64,000 nt of DNA from an uncultured Lachnospiraceae bacterium. Its GTDB lineage: Bacteria > Bacillota > Clostridia > Lachnospirales > Lachnospiraceae. The stretch lies in contig CABSCP010000017.1 of the NCBI GenBank assembly GCA_902476265.1, forward strand, positions 17,412-81,411, written 5' to 3'. A program made the position numbers and the translations under genes. This document shows, piece by piece, positions 63,888-64,000 of the stretch (the stretch's first letter is position 1; the number at the start of each line of letters is the position of its first letter). The notes below the pieces were generated by a model, which saw only the letters and a list, made by a program, of their open reading frames with translations, was not told where the DNA came from and did no database searches.

Positions 63888-63980
63888 ATTCTACCCGTCT
63901 TTAGGATTTAACACTATAAAAGTTTAGGACTTTCCTTTACCCCGATCACCTTCCAGTCAGCATATTTGCTGGCTTTTTTG
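63888..63980 (+). ncRNA. Candidate small RNA or terminated leader
   Basis: The promoter at 63853 and the terminator at 63955-63980 would give a transcript of about 90 bases with no credible ORF. It could be an independent small RNA or a terminated leader of a gene beyond the window; a second TTGACA begins at 63995. Confidence 0.4.
63955..63980 (+). terminator. Rho-independent terminator
   Basis: AGTCAGCA pairs with TGCTGGCT with one G-U pair, loop TATT, then a run of T. Confidence 0.7.
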
Positions 63981-64000
63981 TTGTCCCAAAAAAATTGACA

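Overview
The window looks like chromosome of an anaerobic, spore-forming gut clostridium, most likely a Lachnospiraceae member. The reasons are an alpha/beta-type small acid-soluble spore protein, the conserved tig-clpP-clpX-lon-engB cluster, sugar ABC transporters with no ATPase gene of their own, Rpn-type nucleases and AAA/PD-(D/E)XK remnants of the kind common in this family, and strong AGGAGG ribosome sites. No rRNA, tRNA, CRISPR array, intact insertion sequence or prophage was seen.

Layout. 1-1777: membrane diguanylate cyclase-like protein (minus strand, runs off the left edge). 2004-3389: glycosyltransferase fused to a MarR-like domain. 3501-8522: LplABC-type sugar ABC operon divergent from its LacI regulator, with two LacI operators between them. 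8589-10907: glycogen phosphorylase. 11050-12080: decayed AAA/PD-(D/E)XK gene. 12146-18420: a second LacI regulator divergent from a sugar transporter-sulfatase operon, with two identical GTAAGCGCTTAC operators. 18810-20164: Rpn-type nuclease and a small membrane-protein remnant. 20171-26450: AraC regulator divergent from a rhamnogalacturonan-I operon (GH105, acetylesterase with an SLH-like tail, GH112 phosphorylase). 26511-29215: CYTH, DJ-1, CBS, spore protein and ECF S-component genes, with a structured intergenic element. 29561-43356: housekeeping block (trigger factor, ClpP, ClpX, Lon, EngB, AI-2E-type membrane protein, D-2-hydroxyacid dehydrogenase, TruA, VanZ, aldose epimerase, phosphatase, corrinoid adenosyltransferase, HAD) ending in a LysR gene. 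43446-47340: LysR box, large perfect palindrome and a heterodimeric ABC exporter. 47743-53848: Fic remnant, a MATE exporter with an attenuator leader, and a Bce-like two-component/ABC module. 54130-56419: second Rpn nuclease, an epimerase with an in-frame TGA, and a coiled-coil protein. 56579-60622: two cytoplasmic glycoside hydrolases. 60868-63677: TrkA/TrkH potassium uptake. 63853-63980: possible small RNA.

How it works together. Four carbohydrate loci (3.5-8.5 kb, 12-18 kb, 20-26 kb, 56.5-60.6 kb) each carry a local regulator or operator, and most of their enzymes lack signal peptides. This fits a scavenger that imports oligosaccharides released from plant pectin or sulfated glycans and finishes their breakdown in the cytoplasm, partly by phosphorolysis. 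The 43-54 kb segment is a drug and peptide defence area: two exporters and one Bce-like sensor-transporter, two of them with visible control elements. No single locus is clearly an undescribed system. The strongest novel candidates are the MATE attenuator leader, the mutually exclusive helices between the spore-protein and ECF genes, the 182-bp palindrome in the exporter leader, the acetylesterase-SLH fusion and the glycosyltransferase-MarR fusion.
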